DNA of 33,179 nucleotides from Syntrophomonadaceae bacterium (lineage in GTDB: Bacteria > Bacillota > Syntrophomonadia > Syntrophomonadales > Syntrophomonadaceae), in contig JAAYCQ010000164.1 in assembly GCA_012729715.1 (NCBI GenBank), positions 1 to 33,179 on the forward strand. The letters are read 5' to 3'. Below are positions 24,231 to 33,179 of this stretch, piece by piece; within the stretch, counting starts at the first letter, position 1; each line of letters begins with the position of its first letter. The position numbers and the translations under genes are program-made. Under the pieces are notes generated by a model. That model made no database searches. It saw only the letters and a list, made by a program, of their open reading frames with translations, and was not told the DNA's origin.

Positions 24231-24960
24231 CCGGTAACTTATTATCCTTATCAATTATAATTTTCTCTATAGTCACCATCTTGTAACCTTCTTCTTTTAG
24301 CTGGTTCAGCATTCCCGGAAGTGCTTTAACAGTTGGATCAGTTGGATGCATCAATACAATGGCATCATTATGAACCCGATTTGTTACCCTCTTAATAATA
24401 GTCTCTGGTGCCGGGCGCTGCCAATCGATAGTATCAATACTCCACATTATCAAATCATAATCAAGCCCACCTATCGCCTGCATCAACTTCTTATTTTGTT
24501 CCCCGTAGGGCGAGGCAAAAAACCTACTTCTTTTCCCGGTTATTTCCTCAATTATCTTCTCCGCTTTCTTTATCTGTTCCTGGGCCTGGGCCTCAGAAAG
24601 CTGATTAAAATGAAGGTGCTTATAGCCATGGTTTTGGATACTGTGTCCCGCCTTACTCATTTGTTTTAATAGTTCCGGATTTTTTTCCGCCCACCTGCCG
24701 GTTACAAAAAAGGTTACCCGGGCATCATTTTTTTTAAACTCTTTTAACATGGCGGGGATATATTCTTCTCCCCAGTCAACATTTACCGTCAGAGCTATGG
24801 CTTTTTCACCACTATTACCCTGATATATTGGTTCCCGGGAATGTGACGCTATACCAGCATTATTAAAATATAACAAAGAAAATCCCAGAAACCCACATAG
24901 CACAAGAAAAACAATAGCAACTCCCCGCAACGAATTTTTTGGAAAATAGTAAATCCTCAT
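24205..24960 (-). CDS. ylxY: Polysaccharide deacetylase-like sporulation protein (YlxY type)
   Basis: 251 residues with an N-terminal membrane anchor (about 13-33). NodB domain: ALTVNVDWGEEYIP replaces the canonical TFDDG, then RVTFFVTGRWAEKNPEL, HSIQNHGYKHLHF (second metal motif), FFASPYGEQNKK, MWSIDTIDW and IVLMHPT. The altered first motif fits the YlxY sporulation subgroup; whether it is active is uncertain. In Bacillus, ylxY directly follows pnpA, as here. The expected role is modification of spore peptidoglycan or a related sugar polymer outside the membrane. GGAGGAGGAA precedes ATG 24960. Confidence 0.88.
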   Translation of the reverse strand: MRIYYFPKNSLRGVAIVFLVLCGFLGFSLLYFNNAGIASHSREPIYQGNSGEKAIALTVNVDWGEEYIPAMLKEFKKNDARVTFFVTGRWAEKNPELLKQMSKAGHSIQNHGYKHLHFNQLSEAQAQEQIKKAEKIIEEITGKRSRFFASPYGEQNKKLMQAIGGLDYDLIMWSIDTIDWQRPAPETIIKRVTNRVHNDAIVLMHPTDPTVKALPGMLNQLKEEGYKMVTIEKIIIDKDNKLPDEKDKTRK

Positions 24961-25051
24961 TTATTCCTCCTCCTATATAATTAACTCTTTAATTAATATT
25001 CCAGGATTAGTTAACCTATGCGAGTTTCCTTTTAAGCAAGTAGGGAAGGTC

Positions 25052-25094
25052 CTCGGAGCAAAGGGGGGACGGTTCTTGCCTTGCGTCTCTCGGA
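25052..25094. repeat. Degenerate small inverted-repeat element
   Basis: The run GGGGGGACGGTTCTTGCC (25063-25080) can pair with CGTCTC (25084-25089) through GGGACG. CTCGGA occurs on both sides (25052-25057 and 25089-25094). It resembles decayed GGGACGGTTCT-type scattered repeats of Clostridia. It occupies part of the 227-base gap between pnp and ylxY; otherwise I see only the pnp terminator there. Confidence 0.35.
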
Positions 25095-25109
25095 TTTAAG
25101 ACATTAACC

Positions 25110-25145
25110 CCAGAAAATGCAAATAAACCGAGACAACTCGGTTTA
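25110..25145 (-). terminator. Terminator after pnp
   Basis: TAAACCGAG pairs with CTCGGTTTA (25124-25145) over a four-base loop; the minus-strand tail reads TTTGCATTTT, moderately T-rich. Lies about 40 bases after the pnp stop. Confidence 0.65.
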
Positions 25146-25187
25146 CTTGGAAAGTTTGTATTTCGTTTTCCGGTTTAAACTTAAGGA

Positions 25188-27302
25188 TTAGGATTTAACT
25201 GTATTCTTTAACACCGCTTTACGGGAAAGATTTACCCGCCCCTGTCGGTCTATTTCAGTTACCTTGACTAGAATTTGGTCGCCTATATCCACAACATCCC
25301 GCACTTTATTAACTCTTTCCTCAGCCAGCTGGGATATGTGAACCAGGCCTTCCTTGCCCTGGGTACCCAAAACACCAGGAATAATCTCTACAAAAGCACC
25401 AAAATCCATTATGCGTTTGACTGTTCCCATATAGGTCTTGCCTACTTCTACTTCAGCTACAATAGATTCAACCAGAGACCTTGCCTTTTGGGCGGCTTGC
25501 TCGTCAACAGCCATAATGAACAGACTACCATCATCTTCAATATCTATCTTGCAGCCGGTTTCATCTACAATCTTATGAATGGTCTTGCCGCCGGGTCCAA
25601 TGACTTCTCTGATTTTATCAGGATGAATTTGCATTTTGATAAGCCGTGGGGCATAAGGTGAAAGTTCCGAATTGGGCTTATCAATTGCTGCCATCATTTT
25701 ACCCATAATAAACATACGACCTTCATGGGCCTGTTTCAGGGCTGTCTTAACAATATCCTTATTTACACCTGTTATCTTGATATCCATCTGAACTGCGGTT
25801 ACCCCTTTTTCAGTACCTGCCAGCTTGAAATCCATATCGCCCAGAGCATCTTCAATTCCCTGGATATCGCTTAGTATGGCAAAACCATCTTCGCTTTTCA
25901 CCAGCCCCATAGCTATTCCTGCTACCGGAGCTTTGATGGGAACACCGGCATGCATCAGGGACAAAGTACTTCCGCAAACGCTCCCCATGGAACTGGAGCC
26001 ATTGGATTCCAGTACTTCGGAGACTACCCGAATAGTATAGGGAAAGTCTTCTGCGGACGGAAGCACTGCCAGCAAGGCTCTTTCAGCCAGAGCCCCGTGG
26101 CCAATTTCTCTTCTTCCCGGTCCCCGCATAGGTTTAACTTCACCGGTACTATAGGGGGGAAAGTTATAATGGTGAATATACCTTTTGCGGTCGGCATTAC
26201 CCAGACCATCCAAAATCTGCTCTTCACTGGCCGCTCCCAGTGTAGTAACCGATAATACTTGAGTTTGTCCCCGGGTAAACAACCCTGAACCATGAGGTCG
26301 AGGTAATATGCCTACTTCACAGCTAACTTGCCTGATTTCATCCAGCTTACGCCCGTCAACCCGGTCTCCCTGCTCCAAAATCATCTTTCTAACAACTTCT
26401 TTGAGCAACTTATCAACCAGTGTTTTTATATTCTTTTCCTCTTCCGGATAAATCTCCAGGAAGTGGGCGATGATTTCATCATTTGCTGTATCCATATGAT
26501 CTTCCCGGGATTTTTTATCTGGATTCTTGACGGCCTCTTCCAGGAGCGGCAAAGCATATTCGCGTACTGCAGCAGCCATTTCGGCATCAATTTCTACTTC
26601 GGGAACCTCAATTTTGGTTTGCCCCAATTCAGCAATAATTGGTTCCTGAAATGCTACTATCTTTTTAATTTCTTCATGGGCGAAGAAAATAGCCTCCAGC
26701 ATAGTCTCCTCCGGCACCTGGTTGGCATGACCTTCTACCATCATTATGGCCTCTTTGGTTCCTGCAACTACCACGTGCATATCAGAAGACTCAGACTGCT
26801 CCAGTGTAGGGTTAATAATAAGCTCTCCATTCACCATACCAACAATAACTGCTCCTATAGGTCCGGCAAATGGTATATCCGAAACCCCAAGAGCCATTGA
26901 AGCACCAATAGTTGCGGTAACATCAGCCGGGCAGTCTTTTTCTACTGACATTATTGTAGCAACTACGTGGATATCATTTTTAAATCCTTTAGGAAATAGT
27001 GGACGAATAGGCCTGTCTAGCTGCCGAGCAGAAAGAGTAGCCAGTTCAGTAGCTCTACCTTCTCTTTTGATAAAACCACCTGGAATTTTCCCTACTGCGT
27101 ATTGTTTTTCCTCGTAGTCAACGGTTAATGGGAAAAAGTCAATTCCCTCACGGGGAGCTTTGGAGGCGGTTGCCGTAACCAGAACAACGGTATCACCATA
27201 TCTGACCAATGCTGCCCCGTTAGCCTGCTTGGCTACTTGTCCAATTTCAATAATCAATGGGCGACCAGCTATTTCCATTTGATATTTGTGGACTATATCC
27301 AT
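25188..27302 (-). CDS. pnp: Polyribonucleotide nucleotidyltransferase (PNPase)
   Basis: 704 residues. Order: first RNase PH domain (about 10-145), helical linker (about 150-300), second RNase PH domain with [16 protein letters not shown] (catalytic aspartates, phosphorolytic site), KH domain with [12 protein letters not shown] (about 560) and C-terminal S1 domain ([15 protein letters not shown]). It degrades RNA 3' to 5' using phosphate, in the cytoplasm and the RNA degradosome. GGAGGAG lies very close to ATG 27302. That start is kept because the usual PNPase N-terminus (hydrophilic residues, then EIAGRPL) matches. rpsO lies just upstream and separated by a short hairpin, as in many bacteria. 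Confidence 0.98.
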   Translation of the reverse strand: MDIVHKYQMEIAGRPLIIEIGQVAKQANGAALVRYGDTVVLVTATASKAPREGIDFFPLTVDYEEKQYAVGKIPGGFIKREGRATELATLSARQLDRPIRPLFPKGFKNDIHVVATIMSVEKDCPADVTATIGASMALGVSDIPFAGPIGAVIVGMVNGELIINPTLEQSESSDMHVVVAGTKEAIMMVEGHANQVPEETMLEAIFFAHEEIKKIVAFQEPIIAELGQTKIEVPEVEIDAEMAAAVREYALPLLEEAVKNPDKKSREDHMDTANDEIIAHFLEIYPEEEKNIKTLVDKLLKEVVRKMILEQGDRVDGRKLDEIRQVSCEVGILPRPHGSGLFTRGQTQVLSVTTLGAASEEQILDGLGNADRKRYIHHYNFPPYSTGEVKPMRGPGRREIGHGALAERALLAVLPSAEDFPYTIRVVSEVLESNGSSSMGSVCGSTLSLMHAGVPIKAPVAGIAMGLVKSEDGFAILSDIQGIEDALGDMDFKLAGTEKGVTAVQMDIKITGVNKDIVKTALKQAHEGRMFIMGKMMAAIDKPNSELSPYAPRLIKMQIHPDKIREVIGPGGKTIHKIVDETGCKIDIEDDGSLFIMAVDEQAAQKARSLVESIVAEVEVGKTYMGTVKRIMDFGAFVEIIPGVLGTQGKEGLVHISQLAEERVNKVRDVVDIGDQILVKVTEIDRQGRVNLSRKAVLKNTVKS

Positions 27303-27331
27303 CTCCTCCTTTCAATTAATTTATGATAAAG

Positions 27332-27359
27332 ATAAAGAGCGGCTTTCCCGCTCCTTTAT
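27332..27359 (-). terminator. rpsO-pnp intergenic hairpin (partial terminator)
   Basis: On the minus strand ATAAAGGAGCGG pairs with CCGCTCTTTAT (one bulged base), with tail TTTATCTTTATC; the stem overlaps the rpsO stop codon. Such a hairpin between rpsO and pnp commonly reduces read-through or is an RNase site. Confidence 0.6.
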
Positions 27360-27625
27360 CTCCTCAAACCAAGTCGGGCAAGAATAGTACGGTAACGATC
27401 AAAGTCTTTATCTTTTAGATAATCTAAAAGAGAGCGACGTTGACCAACCATTTTTAAGAGCCCCCGGCGGGAATGATGATCCTTTTTATTGGCCTTGAGA
27501 TGTTCATTAAGATAATTGATTCTTTCCGTCAGAATAGCTATCTGAACTTCGGGGGAACCAGTATCATTCTCATGTATCTGGAAGGCTTTAATTAATTCTT
27601 CCTTTCTTTCCGGCGATAGTGCCAT
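27356..27625 (-). CDS. rpsO: Ribosomal protein uS15
   Basis: 89 residues from ATG 27625, the normal S15 length. The frame remains open upstream to 27685, but GGAGGAGGTGAGAGC directly before 27625 fixes the start. Family blocks: [35 protein letters not shown] and [12 protein letters not shown]. It binds 16S rRNA in the central domain of the 30S subunit. A promoter is placed at the far end of the gap upstream, and pnp follows. Confidence 0.98.
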   Translation of the reverse strand: MALSPERKEELIKAFQIHENDTGSPEVQIAILTERINYLNEHLKANKKDHHSRRGLLKMVGQRRSLLDYLKDKDFDRYRTILARLGLRR

Positions 27626-27703
27626 GCTCTCACCTCCTCCTCCATTAATCGCCATTAACCAAGACCAGCGCCGGTGAATCGCCAACCCGAGCCAATGGTT
27701 CAG

Positions 27704-27724
27704 GGCAGGATATTTTATCCTGCC
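27704..27724. repeat. Perfect 9-base stem before rpsO
   Basis: GGCAGGATA and TATCCTGCC around TTT. On the minus strand there is no T run after it, so it is not a terminator. It lies about 80 bases before rpsO in the untranslated leader, where S15 autoregulation sites are found in other bacteria; this is only a positional hint. Confidence 0.4.
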
Positions 27725-27790
27725 GGTAATTACAATTTTATTAAATTAAGCAGGTTTTAACTGCCGCTCTACATTAAACAGCATAAACCG

Positions 27791-27850
27791 TGTCATCCTG
27801 AGGCAAAGCCGAAGGATCTTAAAGATTCTTCGCTGACGCTCAGAATGACA
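27791..27850. repeat. 60-base imperfect palindrome (TGTCAT...ATGACA element)
   Basis: Begins TGTCATCCTGAG and ends CTCAGAATGACA, with GAAGGATCTT / AAAGATTCTTC at the centre, so the two halves pair over nearly the whole length. Elements with TGTCATTCTGAGC-type ends recur in many bacterial genomes (general knowledge), which suggests a MITE-like repeat. It occupies the rpsO leader within the gap 27626-27956. Confidence 0.7.
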
Positions 27851-27927
27851 TATTCATATCGCTTTGTATATTTTACCAGATAAGCTATGTTCTTATACCC
27901 GAGAAACTTAAAAATAGCCAAGGTAAA

Positions 27928-27955
27928 TTGTAGCACAGGCCGAAAAAAAAGTAAA
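27928..27955 (-). promoter_or_regulatory. Promoter of rpsO-pnp
   Basis: On the minus strand TTTACT (27955-27950) and TACAAT (27933-27928) with a 17-base spacer, starting at the end of ribF. A leader of about 295 bases to rpsO follows, holding the two repeats. Confidence 0.6.
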
Positions 27956-27956
27956 C

Positions 27957-28889
27957 TTACTGGCTCGAGGCTATTTGTATGGCCCTATCCCTATCCTTGC
28001 TTATCTGCCTGACTAATTCCTCTACATTATTAAACCGGCGTTCATCCCTAATTTTATCTATAACGTATAAGCGCATTTTTTCACCATATATATCATCACC
28101 GAAATCAATTAAATGGGCTTCAATAGAAATAGGATATTCCTCATGAAAAGTGGGCTTAGTACCAATATTGACTACCGCTGTGTAAATACGCTCTTTAATT
28201 TGGGCATGGGCTGCATAAACACCATTTCCTGGTACATTTAGTTCACTGCTCACAGCCAGGTTGGCAGTAGGAAAACCAATAGTTCTGCCTCTTTGTTCTC
28301 CTTCGATAACCTGTCCTTCCAGCATAGGGTCGTATCCCAGCATAGCCCGAGCCTGTTTTATTTCCCCGCTATCAAGAGCTTTACGAATCAGGCTGCTTGA
28401 TATCACCTGACCGTTAACCTGGACCGGTGGTATAACCTTTACCCCGAACCTGTATTTTTCACCTAATTCCTGCAGCAATTCAGGAGTGCCGGCTCCCTTG
28501 TGTCCGAAGGTATAATTGAACCCCACGAAAGCCTGCTTTATCTTAAGCTTATTAATAAGAATATTCTGTACAAATTCCTCCGGTGAACACTTGGAAATGG
28601 CCAGGGTAAAACTATTATAGATCAATAAATCCAAACCCAATTTTTCCATAAGTTCTGCCTTATGTTGGGCTGTTACTAGCAGTTTGGGAGCACGTTCCGG
28701 AAACAATACTTTGGTGGGATGGGGCTCGAAGACAAACGCTGCCGCTATTCCATTACCGTTCCTGGCCGCAGTAACTGCTTCATTTATTAATTGTTGGTGA
28801 CCTTTATGGAGTCCGTCAAAATTACCCAGCGCTAAATAAATAGGCCCTGCCCCGAGCTTAAAGTTTTCAATTTCCCTTACTATCTGCAT
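27957..28889 (-). CDS. ribF: Bifunctional riboflavin kinase / FAD synthetase
   Basis: 310 residues. The N-terminal FMN adenylyltransferase domain has LGNFDGLHKGHQQLI (HxGH-type nucleotide motif) and AFVGFNYTFGHKGAGT. The C-terminal riboflavin kinase domain has GRTIGFPTANLAV (PTAN motif) and IEAHLIDFGDDIYG. It phosphorylates riboflavin to FMN and adenylates this to FAD in the cytoplasm. GAGGAG precedes ATG 28889. It follows truB after 24 bases in the translation-factor series, a common arrangement. Confidence 0.97.
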   Translation of the reverse strand: MQIVREIENFKLGAGPIYLALGNFDGLHKGHQQLINEAVTAARNGNGIAAAFVFEPHPTKVLFPERAPKLLVTAQHKAELMEKLGLDLLIYNSFTLAISKCSPEEFVQNILINKLKIKQAFVGFNYTFGHKGAGTPELLQELGEKYRFGVKVIPPVQVNGQVISSSLIRKALDSGEIKQARAMLGYDPMLEGQVIEGEQRGRTIGFPTANLAVSSELNVPGNGVYAAHAQIKERIYTAVVNIGTKPTFHEEYPISIEAHLIDFGDDIYGEKMRLYVIDKIRDERRFNNVEELVRQISKDRDRAIQIASSQ

Positions 28890-28913
28890 TACTTGAACTC
28901 CTCAATTTCAATG

Positions 28914-29804
28914 TTATTTGAAAACCCTTTCCGGTTTGATTAGACTTTGCTTGCCGCTGCCGGTAGATACAGCCAGAGCCAGCAGCTTTTGATTATTGGC
29001 ATAAACCCGAAACATTCCATCAGGTAGTTTAGTACTGGTCTTAATTATTCTGCCATTTAATATGGCCTCTATTTCGTCCGGGGATTCAATGCTAAATGCT
29101 GGTATTGCTGTAATGGGGTAATCTATGCCCAGGAGATATTCTTCAATATTTTTCGTATGTAATAATTCCTCCAACAGGCAGCTTTGTTCAACAGTAAACT
29201 CCCCGGAACGAAGCCGTATTAAATTTGATAATAGGGCGCCGGTACCTAATTTCTGGCCAATATCATGGCAAAGTGTCCTTATATAAGTACCTTTAGAACA
29301 ATCTACTCTGATTTTGACGGTTGGTAGATCCTTCTGGTTATCAATATCCAGCAGATCTATAGAATATACTACGATATCCCTTTCTTCCCGGCTCACTTCT
29401 ATTCCTTGCCGGGCCAATTCGTATAAACGCTTTCCCTCATGGTGAACTGCAGAATACATTGGAGGAAGCTGCTTAATATTCCCGATAAATTCTTTTAAAA
29501 TATCTGTTAATTGTTCCACGGTAAACCTGGTTTTGCCGGTATAATCAATTTGTCCCCAAGCGTCAAGGGTGTCTGAAACTGCTCCCAAAGTCATAGTAGC
29601 CAGATAAGTTTTGTTTTCATTTTTTATAAATGGAATAACCCGGGTAGCTTTTCCCAGTGCTAACGGCAAGACCCCACTCGCCATAGGGTCAAGAGTACCC
29701 AGATGACCTATTTTGGTCTTGTGGGGTATAAGCGGTTTTATTCTTCTAATTACATCATAAGAAGTCATTCCCCCGGGTTTATTAATATTTAGAAAACCAT
29801 GCAA
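28914..29804 (-). CDS. truB: tRNA pseudouridine(55) synthase
   Basis: 296 residues. Begins GFLNINKPGGMTSYD, then GHLGTLDPMASGVLPLALGKATR with catalytic D39, MYSAVHHEGKRLYELARQG and RVDCSKGTYIRTLCHDIG. A short C-terminal PUA-like part follows. It converts U55 in the T loop of tRNAs to pseudouridine. The start is TTG at 29804, one base after the nrnA stop; no better start exists because the family N-terminus begins right there. The Shine-Dalgarno is weak, so coupling with nrnA is probable. Confidence 0.97.
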   Translation of the reverse strand: MHGFLNINKPGGMTSYDVIRRIKPLIPHKTKIGHLGTLDPMASGVLPLALGKATRVIPFIKNENKTYLATMTLGAVSDTLDAWGQIDYTGKTRFTVEQLTDILKEFIGNIKQLPPMYSAVHHEGKRLYELARQGIEVSREERDIVVYSIDLLDIDNQKDLPTVKIRVDCSKGTYIRTLCHDIGQKLGTGALLSNLIRLRSGEFTVEQSCLLEELLHTKNIEEYLLGIDYPITAIPAFSIESPDEIEAILNGRIIKTSTKLPDGMFRVYANNQKLLALAVSTGSGKQSLIKPERVFK

Positions 29805-29805
29805 G

Positions 29806-30771
29806 TTAAGAAATCACGTCCTTGACCATTTTTATTACCCGTTCCCTGACTTCTTCCAGTCTGCCTTCCTGTCTGGCTCCAGCAGCCTGGCGGTGGCCCC
29901 CTCCATTTAATGATTGGGCAATAGCTGCTACATTGGTTTGCCCCTTGGAACGAAAGCCAATTTTTATAACTTCGGGTTCTATTTCGCGGAAAAGCATGCC
30001 AACTTCCACCTCGGCAATCATACGGGTATAGTTAATTATACCTTCAGGATGAAAATCCAGAGCATCAATCGATTTAGCGTCTTCGTAAGAAAGGCTCATC
30101 CAGGCAATCCGGCCATCTTCGCTAAAATCTATATGTTTTAAAGCTTGCCCTAATAACAGTACTTCCAGGTGGGATTTGGATTCAAACAGATTAACCCGGG
30201 CCTGGTCAATATCAGCACCAAGGTCAATCAGCTCGGCGGCTACACGCATGGTTGTTGGGGTGGTATTGTTATTCATAAACCTGCCCGTGTCCATTAGAAT
30301 GGCAGCGTAAAGGCAATTTGCTATTTCTGGAGTTATTTTAACCTCTATGGCTTGAAGTAGATTAAATATGATTTCTCCGGTGGCAGCCGCTACCGGAGAA
30401 ACGTAATTATAAGCAGCATATGGTTTATCCTGCAGGTGGTGGTCAATGTTGATAAACACTGGTCTGTTCTCAATCCGCTGCAGTATTTTATCGCCTACGC
30501 GTTCCCGGTCGGCACAATCCAGCAAAATAATATTTTCCAGACTGGGTACCAATTCGTCTGCAGGTTTAATCTCCTCCCAGCCTGCCAGATAATGATATAT
30601 TGATGGTACAGCTCCATCAAGAAACATCTGTACCTGCTTTCCGCTGGCTTTAAGTCCCCAATAAAGCCCTAACATGGAGCCTATACAATCACCATCAGGA
30701 ATAGTATGTCCTATGATAATAAAGTTATTGGAGTTTTGAAGTTGTTCAGCTATCTCGGCGATGCTGTTCAT
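29806..30771 (-). CDS. nrnA: DHH/DHHA1 phosphoesterase, NrnA type (oligoribonuclease / pAp phosphatase)
   Basis: 321 residues. DHH motifs: GHTIPDGDCIGS (H22, D26, D28), LLDCADRERVG (D85), NIDHHLQ (D110, H111, H112) and a later MDTGRF. DHHA1 domain with the GGGHRQAAGA motif near residue 291. It degrades very short RNAs and, in the NrnA group, dephosphorylates 3'-phosphoadenosine 5'-phosphate. Manganese-dependent, cytoplasmic. It lies between rbfA and truB, the usual place in Clostridia. AAGGGGAAAAG precedes ATG 30771, which follows the rbfA stop by three bases. Confidence 0.94.
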   Translation of the reverse strand: MNSIAEIAEQLQNSNNFIIIGHTIPDGDCIGSMLGLYWGLKASGKQVQMFLDGAVPSIYHYLAGWEEIKPADELVPSLENIILLDCADRERVGDKILQRIENRPVFINIDHHLQDKPYAAYNYVSPVAAATGEIIFNLLQAIEVKITPEIANCLYAAILMDTGRFMNNNTTPTTMRVAAELIDLGADIDQARVNLFESKSHLEVLLLGQALKHIDFSEDGRIAWMSLSYEDAKSIDALDFHPEGIINYTRMIAEVEVGMLFREIEPEVIKIGFRSKGQTNVAAIAQSLNGGGHRQAAGARQEGRLEEVRERVIKMVKDVIS

Positions 30772-30774
30772 GCT

Positions 30775-31140
30775 TCACTTTTCCCCTTTATGCTCTTCTT
30801 TTAATTCATCTAATAGAGAAGAAATACGAATACCGTGTTCTATGGACCGGTCCAGGCGAAATTCCAGTTCGGGTGCATGTTTAACCCGTAAATGCTGAAC
30901 CAGCTCAGTTCTTATATAGCCTTTGGCCTTCTGTAAGGCCTGCATGGTTTCATCCTGTTTCTCGTTGTCTCCCAACACGCTTACATAAATGCGGGCATGA
31001 CTCAAGTCATTGCTTACATCAACCCTGGTAATTGATACCGAAGTAAAATCAATGCGCGGGTCTTTTATCTCCTCCTGAATTATACGGGCCATAATTTTTT
31101 GTATTTCTATGGACATTCGTTCTTGCCTGCGTCTACTCAT
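30775..31140 (-). CDS. rbfA: Ribosome-binding factor A
   Basis: 121 residues of the KH-like RbfA fold: RRRQERMSIEIQKIMARIIQEEIKDPRI, VSITRVDVSNDLSHARIYVS, and LRVKHAPELEFRLDRSIEHG. It acts in late 16S rRNA maturation of the 30S subunit and in cold adaptation. It follows infB after 29 bases, the conserved order. GGGGGTAGAATT lies before ATG 31140. Confidence 0.97.
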   Translation of the reverse strand: MSRRRQERMSIEIQKIMARIIQEEIKDPRIDFTSVSITRVDVSNDLSHARIYVSVLGDNEKQDETMQALQKAKGYIRTELVQHLRVKHAPELEFRLDRSIEHGIRISSLLDELKEEHKGEK

Positions 31141-31169
31141 AATTCTACCCCCTTAGCTAGTTGTAAAAG

Positions 31170-33179
31170 TTATAACTCCCGGGGTATTTCTTCCAGGGTA
31201 TAGGCTTCTATTATATCGCCTTCCTTTATGTCGTTAAAATCCTGAATGCCAATACCACATTCATAGTTTTCCACTACTTCCCGAACATCATCCTTAAAAC
31301 GTTTCAGTGATGCCAGTCTACCCTCATAAACAATTACGCCGTCCCGTAAAACCCGCATACTGGCATTCCTTTGAATTTTACCATCAATAACATAAGATCC
31401 AGCTATCATACCCACATTGGGAACTTTAAATGTAGCCCTTACTTCGGCTCGACCCAGGTATTTTTCCCGGTATTCGGGATCAAGTAATCCCGCCATAGCC
31501 TTTTTCACATCTTCAATGGCTTCATAAATAACACGGTAGAGACGGACATCAATACCTTCATCTTCCGCGTATTTTCTGGCTTTTACATCAGGACGGACGT
31601 TAAATCCGATTATTATGGCCTGAGAAGCTGATGCTAGCATAACATCAGTTTCACTTATGGCACCAACCGCAGAATGGATTACGCTTACTTTAACCTCATT
31701 GGTAGCCAATCGCAGTAAGGACTGGGCTAATGCCTCAATGGAGCCCTGTACGTCTCCTTTTATAATCAAGTTTAATTCCTTGATATCAGCATCCTGCATC
31801 TGTTTAAAGAAGTCATCCAGGGAAACCCTGCTGCTTTGTTTCTGTTCTTCTATTTTCTTTTCACTTAAGCGCAGGTTTACAACTTCCTTGGCCACTTTTT
31901 CATCACAGGCCAGGACTTTACCTCCCGCCTCAGGTACTTCCGACCACCCGGTAATCTCAACCGGCATAGAGGGGAAGGCCTGTTCTACTCTTCGCCCTTT
32001 ATGGTCGGTCATAGCTCGAACCTTACAGAAGTTATTGCCGCTAATTATATATTCGCCAATTTTAAGGGTACCTTTCAAAACCAGGACCGTTCCTACAGGA
32101 CCCCGTCCCCGGTCAAGCTGCCCCTCAATGACTACCCCTTCCGCCGAACGGTCAGGGTTAGCTTTAATTTCATGCATTTCTGCTACCAGTAAAATCATTT
32201 CCAACAGGTTCTCGATACCATCACCCCGTTTGGCTGATACCGGAACAAATATTGTGTCGCCACCCCATTCTTCGGCAACTATGCCATATTCAGTAAGCTG
32301 CTGCATAACCCGGTCCGGGTTGGCATCAGGCTTATCTATCTTATTGACTGCCACTACAAAGGGAACATTAGCAGCCTTAATATGGTTAATGGCTTCAACG
32401 GTTTGGGGCATAACTCCATCATCTGCAGCCACTACCAGTACTACAATATCAGTTAAATTTGCCCCCCGAGCCCGCATGGCAGTAAAAGCTTCATGACCCG
32501 GTGTATCAATAAATGTAACCCGGCTATCATTAACGGTAACCTGGTATGCTCCTATATGCTGTGTAATACCGCCGGCTTCACCGGAAACCACATCTGCTTT
32601 ACGGATTCTGTCCAGTAATGAGGTTTTACCATGGTCAACATGCCCCATAACCGTAACCACCGGCGGACGTGATTTAAGGCTGGCTTCCTCGTCATGTATT
32701 TCTTCCAGCAGTTTTTCTTCTTCCGATATGGCCCGTTCAACCTTAACTTCATAAAGGCTGGCAACAATTTCAGCAGTCTCAAAATCTATACTCTGATTAA
32801 TAACTGCCATGATACCTAATTCCATTAATTTTTTAACAATCTCAGCTGACCCTCGATGCAGCTTTTCAGCCAGATCCCTTACTGTGATATTATCCTCTAT
32901 ACTAATGCGATCCGGCAGTTGAACTACAACATCTTCTTTTTTCCGTTTATGTTTTTGCTTTTTGCCAGGCCGGCTATAGTCTTTTTGTATTACAGCGGAA
33001 CCGGTTTTCTTGGGCCCTTTGGTTTTATCATATTTACCCGGTTTAGCTGGCTGAACATTGCGATTATCTTTTGATTTCTGAATATCAGTACTTTTCTTAT
33101 CTGTAGGCAGCTTATTATCACGCCCTGGCTGTTCTTGCCGCTGCTGAGGTGGTCTCTGCTGAGACGGCCTTTGCTGAGG
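31170..33179 (-). CDS. infB: Translation initiation factor IF-2 (N-terminus outside the window)
   Basis: About 669 codons are present; the frame runs to the window edge. From the N-terminal side: a Gln/Pro/Arg-rich low-complexity linker ([13 protein letters not shown]), a Lys-rich stretch, an IF2-N domain ([26 protein letters not shown]), then the GTPase domain with G1 [10 protein letters not shown]3 DTPGHEAF and G4 NKID. Domains II-IV follow, ending in [26 protein letters not shown]. It places fMet-tRNA on the 30S subunit and drives subunit joining. The ATG at 32825 is internal. Transcription units upstream (nusA and others) cannot be seen. Confidence 0.98.
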   Translation of the reverse strand, partial: PQQRPSQQRPPQQRQEQPGRDNKLPTDKKSTDIQKSKDNRNVQPAKPGKYDKTKGPKKTGSAVIQKDYSRPGKKQKHKRKKEDVVVQLPDRISIEDNITVRDLAEKLHRGSAEIVKKLMELGIMAVINQSIDFETAEIVASLYEVKVERAISEEEKLLEEIHDEEASLKSRPPVVTVMGHVDHGKTSLLDRIRKADVVSGEAGGITQHIGAYQVTVNDSRVTFIDTPGHEAFTAMRARGANLTDIVVLVVAADDGVMPQTVEAINHIKAANVPFVVAVNKIDKPDANPDRVMQQLTEYGIVAEEWGGDTIFVPVSAKRGDGIENLLEMILLVAEMHEIKANPDRSAEGVVIEGQLDRGRGPVGTVLVLKGTLKIGEYIISGNNFCKVRAMTDHKGRRVEQAFPSMPVEITGWSEVPEAGGKVLACDEKVAKEVVNLRLSEKKIEEQKQSSRVSLDDFFKQMQDADIKELNLIIKGDVQGSIEALAQSLLRLATNEVKVSVIHSAVGAISETDVMLASASQAIIIGFNVRPDVKARKYAEDEGIDVRLYRVIYEAIEDVKKAMAGLLDPEYREKYLGRAEVRATFKVPNVGMIAGSYVIDGKIQRNASMRVLRDGVIVYEGRLASLKRFKDDVREVVENYECGIGIQDFNDIKEGDIIEAYTLEEIPREL

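Noticed and set aside
26328-26900. Plus-strand open frame opposite pnp
   Set aside because: Antisense shadow of pnp without start signals or a protein-like pattern; similar frames at 7522-7980 and 6484-6942 opposite the MCP gene were dismissed for the same reason.
31657-32496. Long plus-strand open frame opposite infB
   Set aside because: Shadow of the infB coding sequence: Ser/Thr/Ala-rich translation, no ribosome-binding site, no recognisable domain.

Overview
The window looks like chromosomal DNA of an anaerobic, endospore-forming member of the Firmicutes (Clostridia). The sporulation genes (spoIIP, an alpha/beta-type SASP, ymxH, ylxY, dacF) and the order infB-rbfA-nrnA-truB-ribF-rpsO-pnp-ylxY-M16 peptidase-ymxH, which resembles the Bacillus/Clostridium backbone, point that way. 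A Syntrophomonas-like organism is a guess from protein flavour only.

Left part (1-5430, + strand): the 3' end of spoIIP; a decayed copy of a complete tRNA-Arg transcription unit (about 719-925); an AT-rich DHHW/MBOAT surface-polymer O-acylation pair; a 14-TM-type drug efflux pump; and the intact tRNA-Arg(CCG) unit with consensus promoter and terminator. The two tRNA units are direct repeats bracketing the acylation and efflux genes.

Middle left (5460-15090, - strand): alpha/beta hydrolase plus a small DUF2197 zinc-ribbon gene, then a long same-strand series: PBP1A, AzlC/AzlD, an MBL-fold hydrolase, a Lon-type protease, a small lipoprotein (ATGA overlap with lon) and a Cache-domain chemoreceptor.

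Middle (15190-18640): corA, with a long leader that carries a 31-codon ORF and two mutually exclusive stems around the corA Shine-Dalgarno; a DUF47 protein and a radical SAM protein on the other strand; then a spore SASP and a small DUF1858-like redox protein whose second CxxC cysteine is an in-frame TGA followed by a SECIS-like hairpin, a probable selenoprotein.

Right part (18680-33179, - strand): infB (5' end outside the window), rbfA, nrnA, truB, ribF, rpsO, pnp, ylxY, dacF, M16 peptidase, dut, ymxH, a small HTH protein, guaB and an MgtC-like membrane protein. Three small palindromic repeat elements sit in the intergenic gaps here.

Strongest leads: the TGA-containing DUF1858 gene, the corA leader-peptide switch, and the fossil tRNA-Arg unit. 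All calls come from reading the sequence; no database search or folding program was run.
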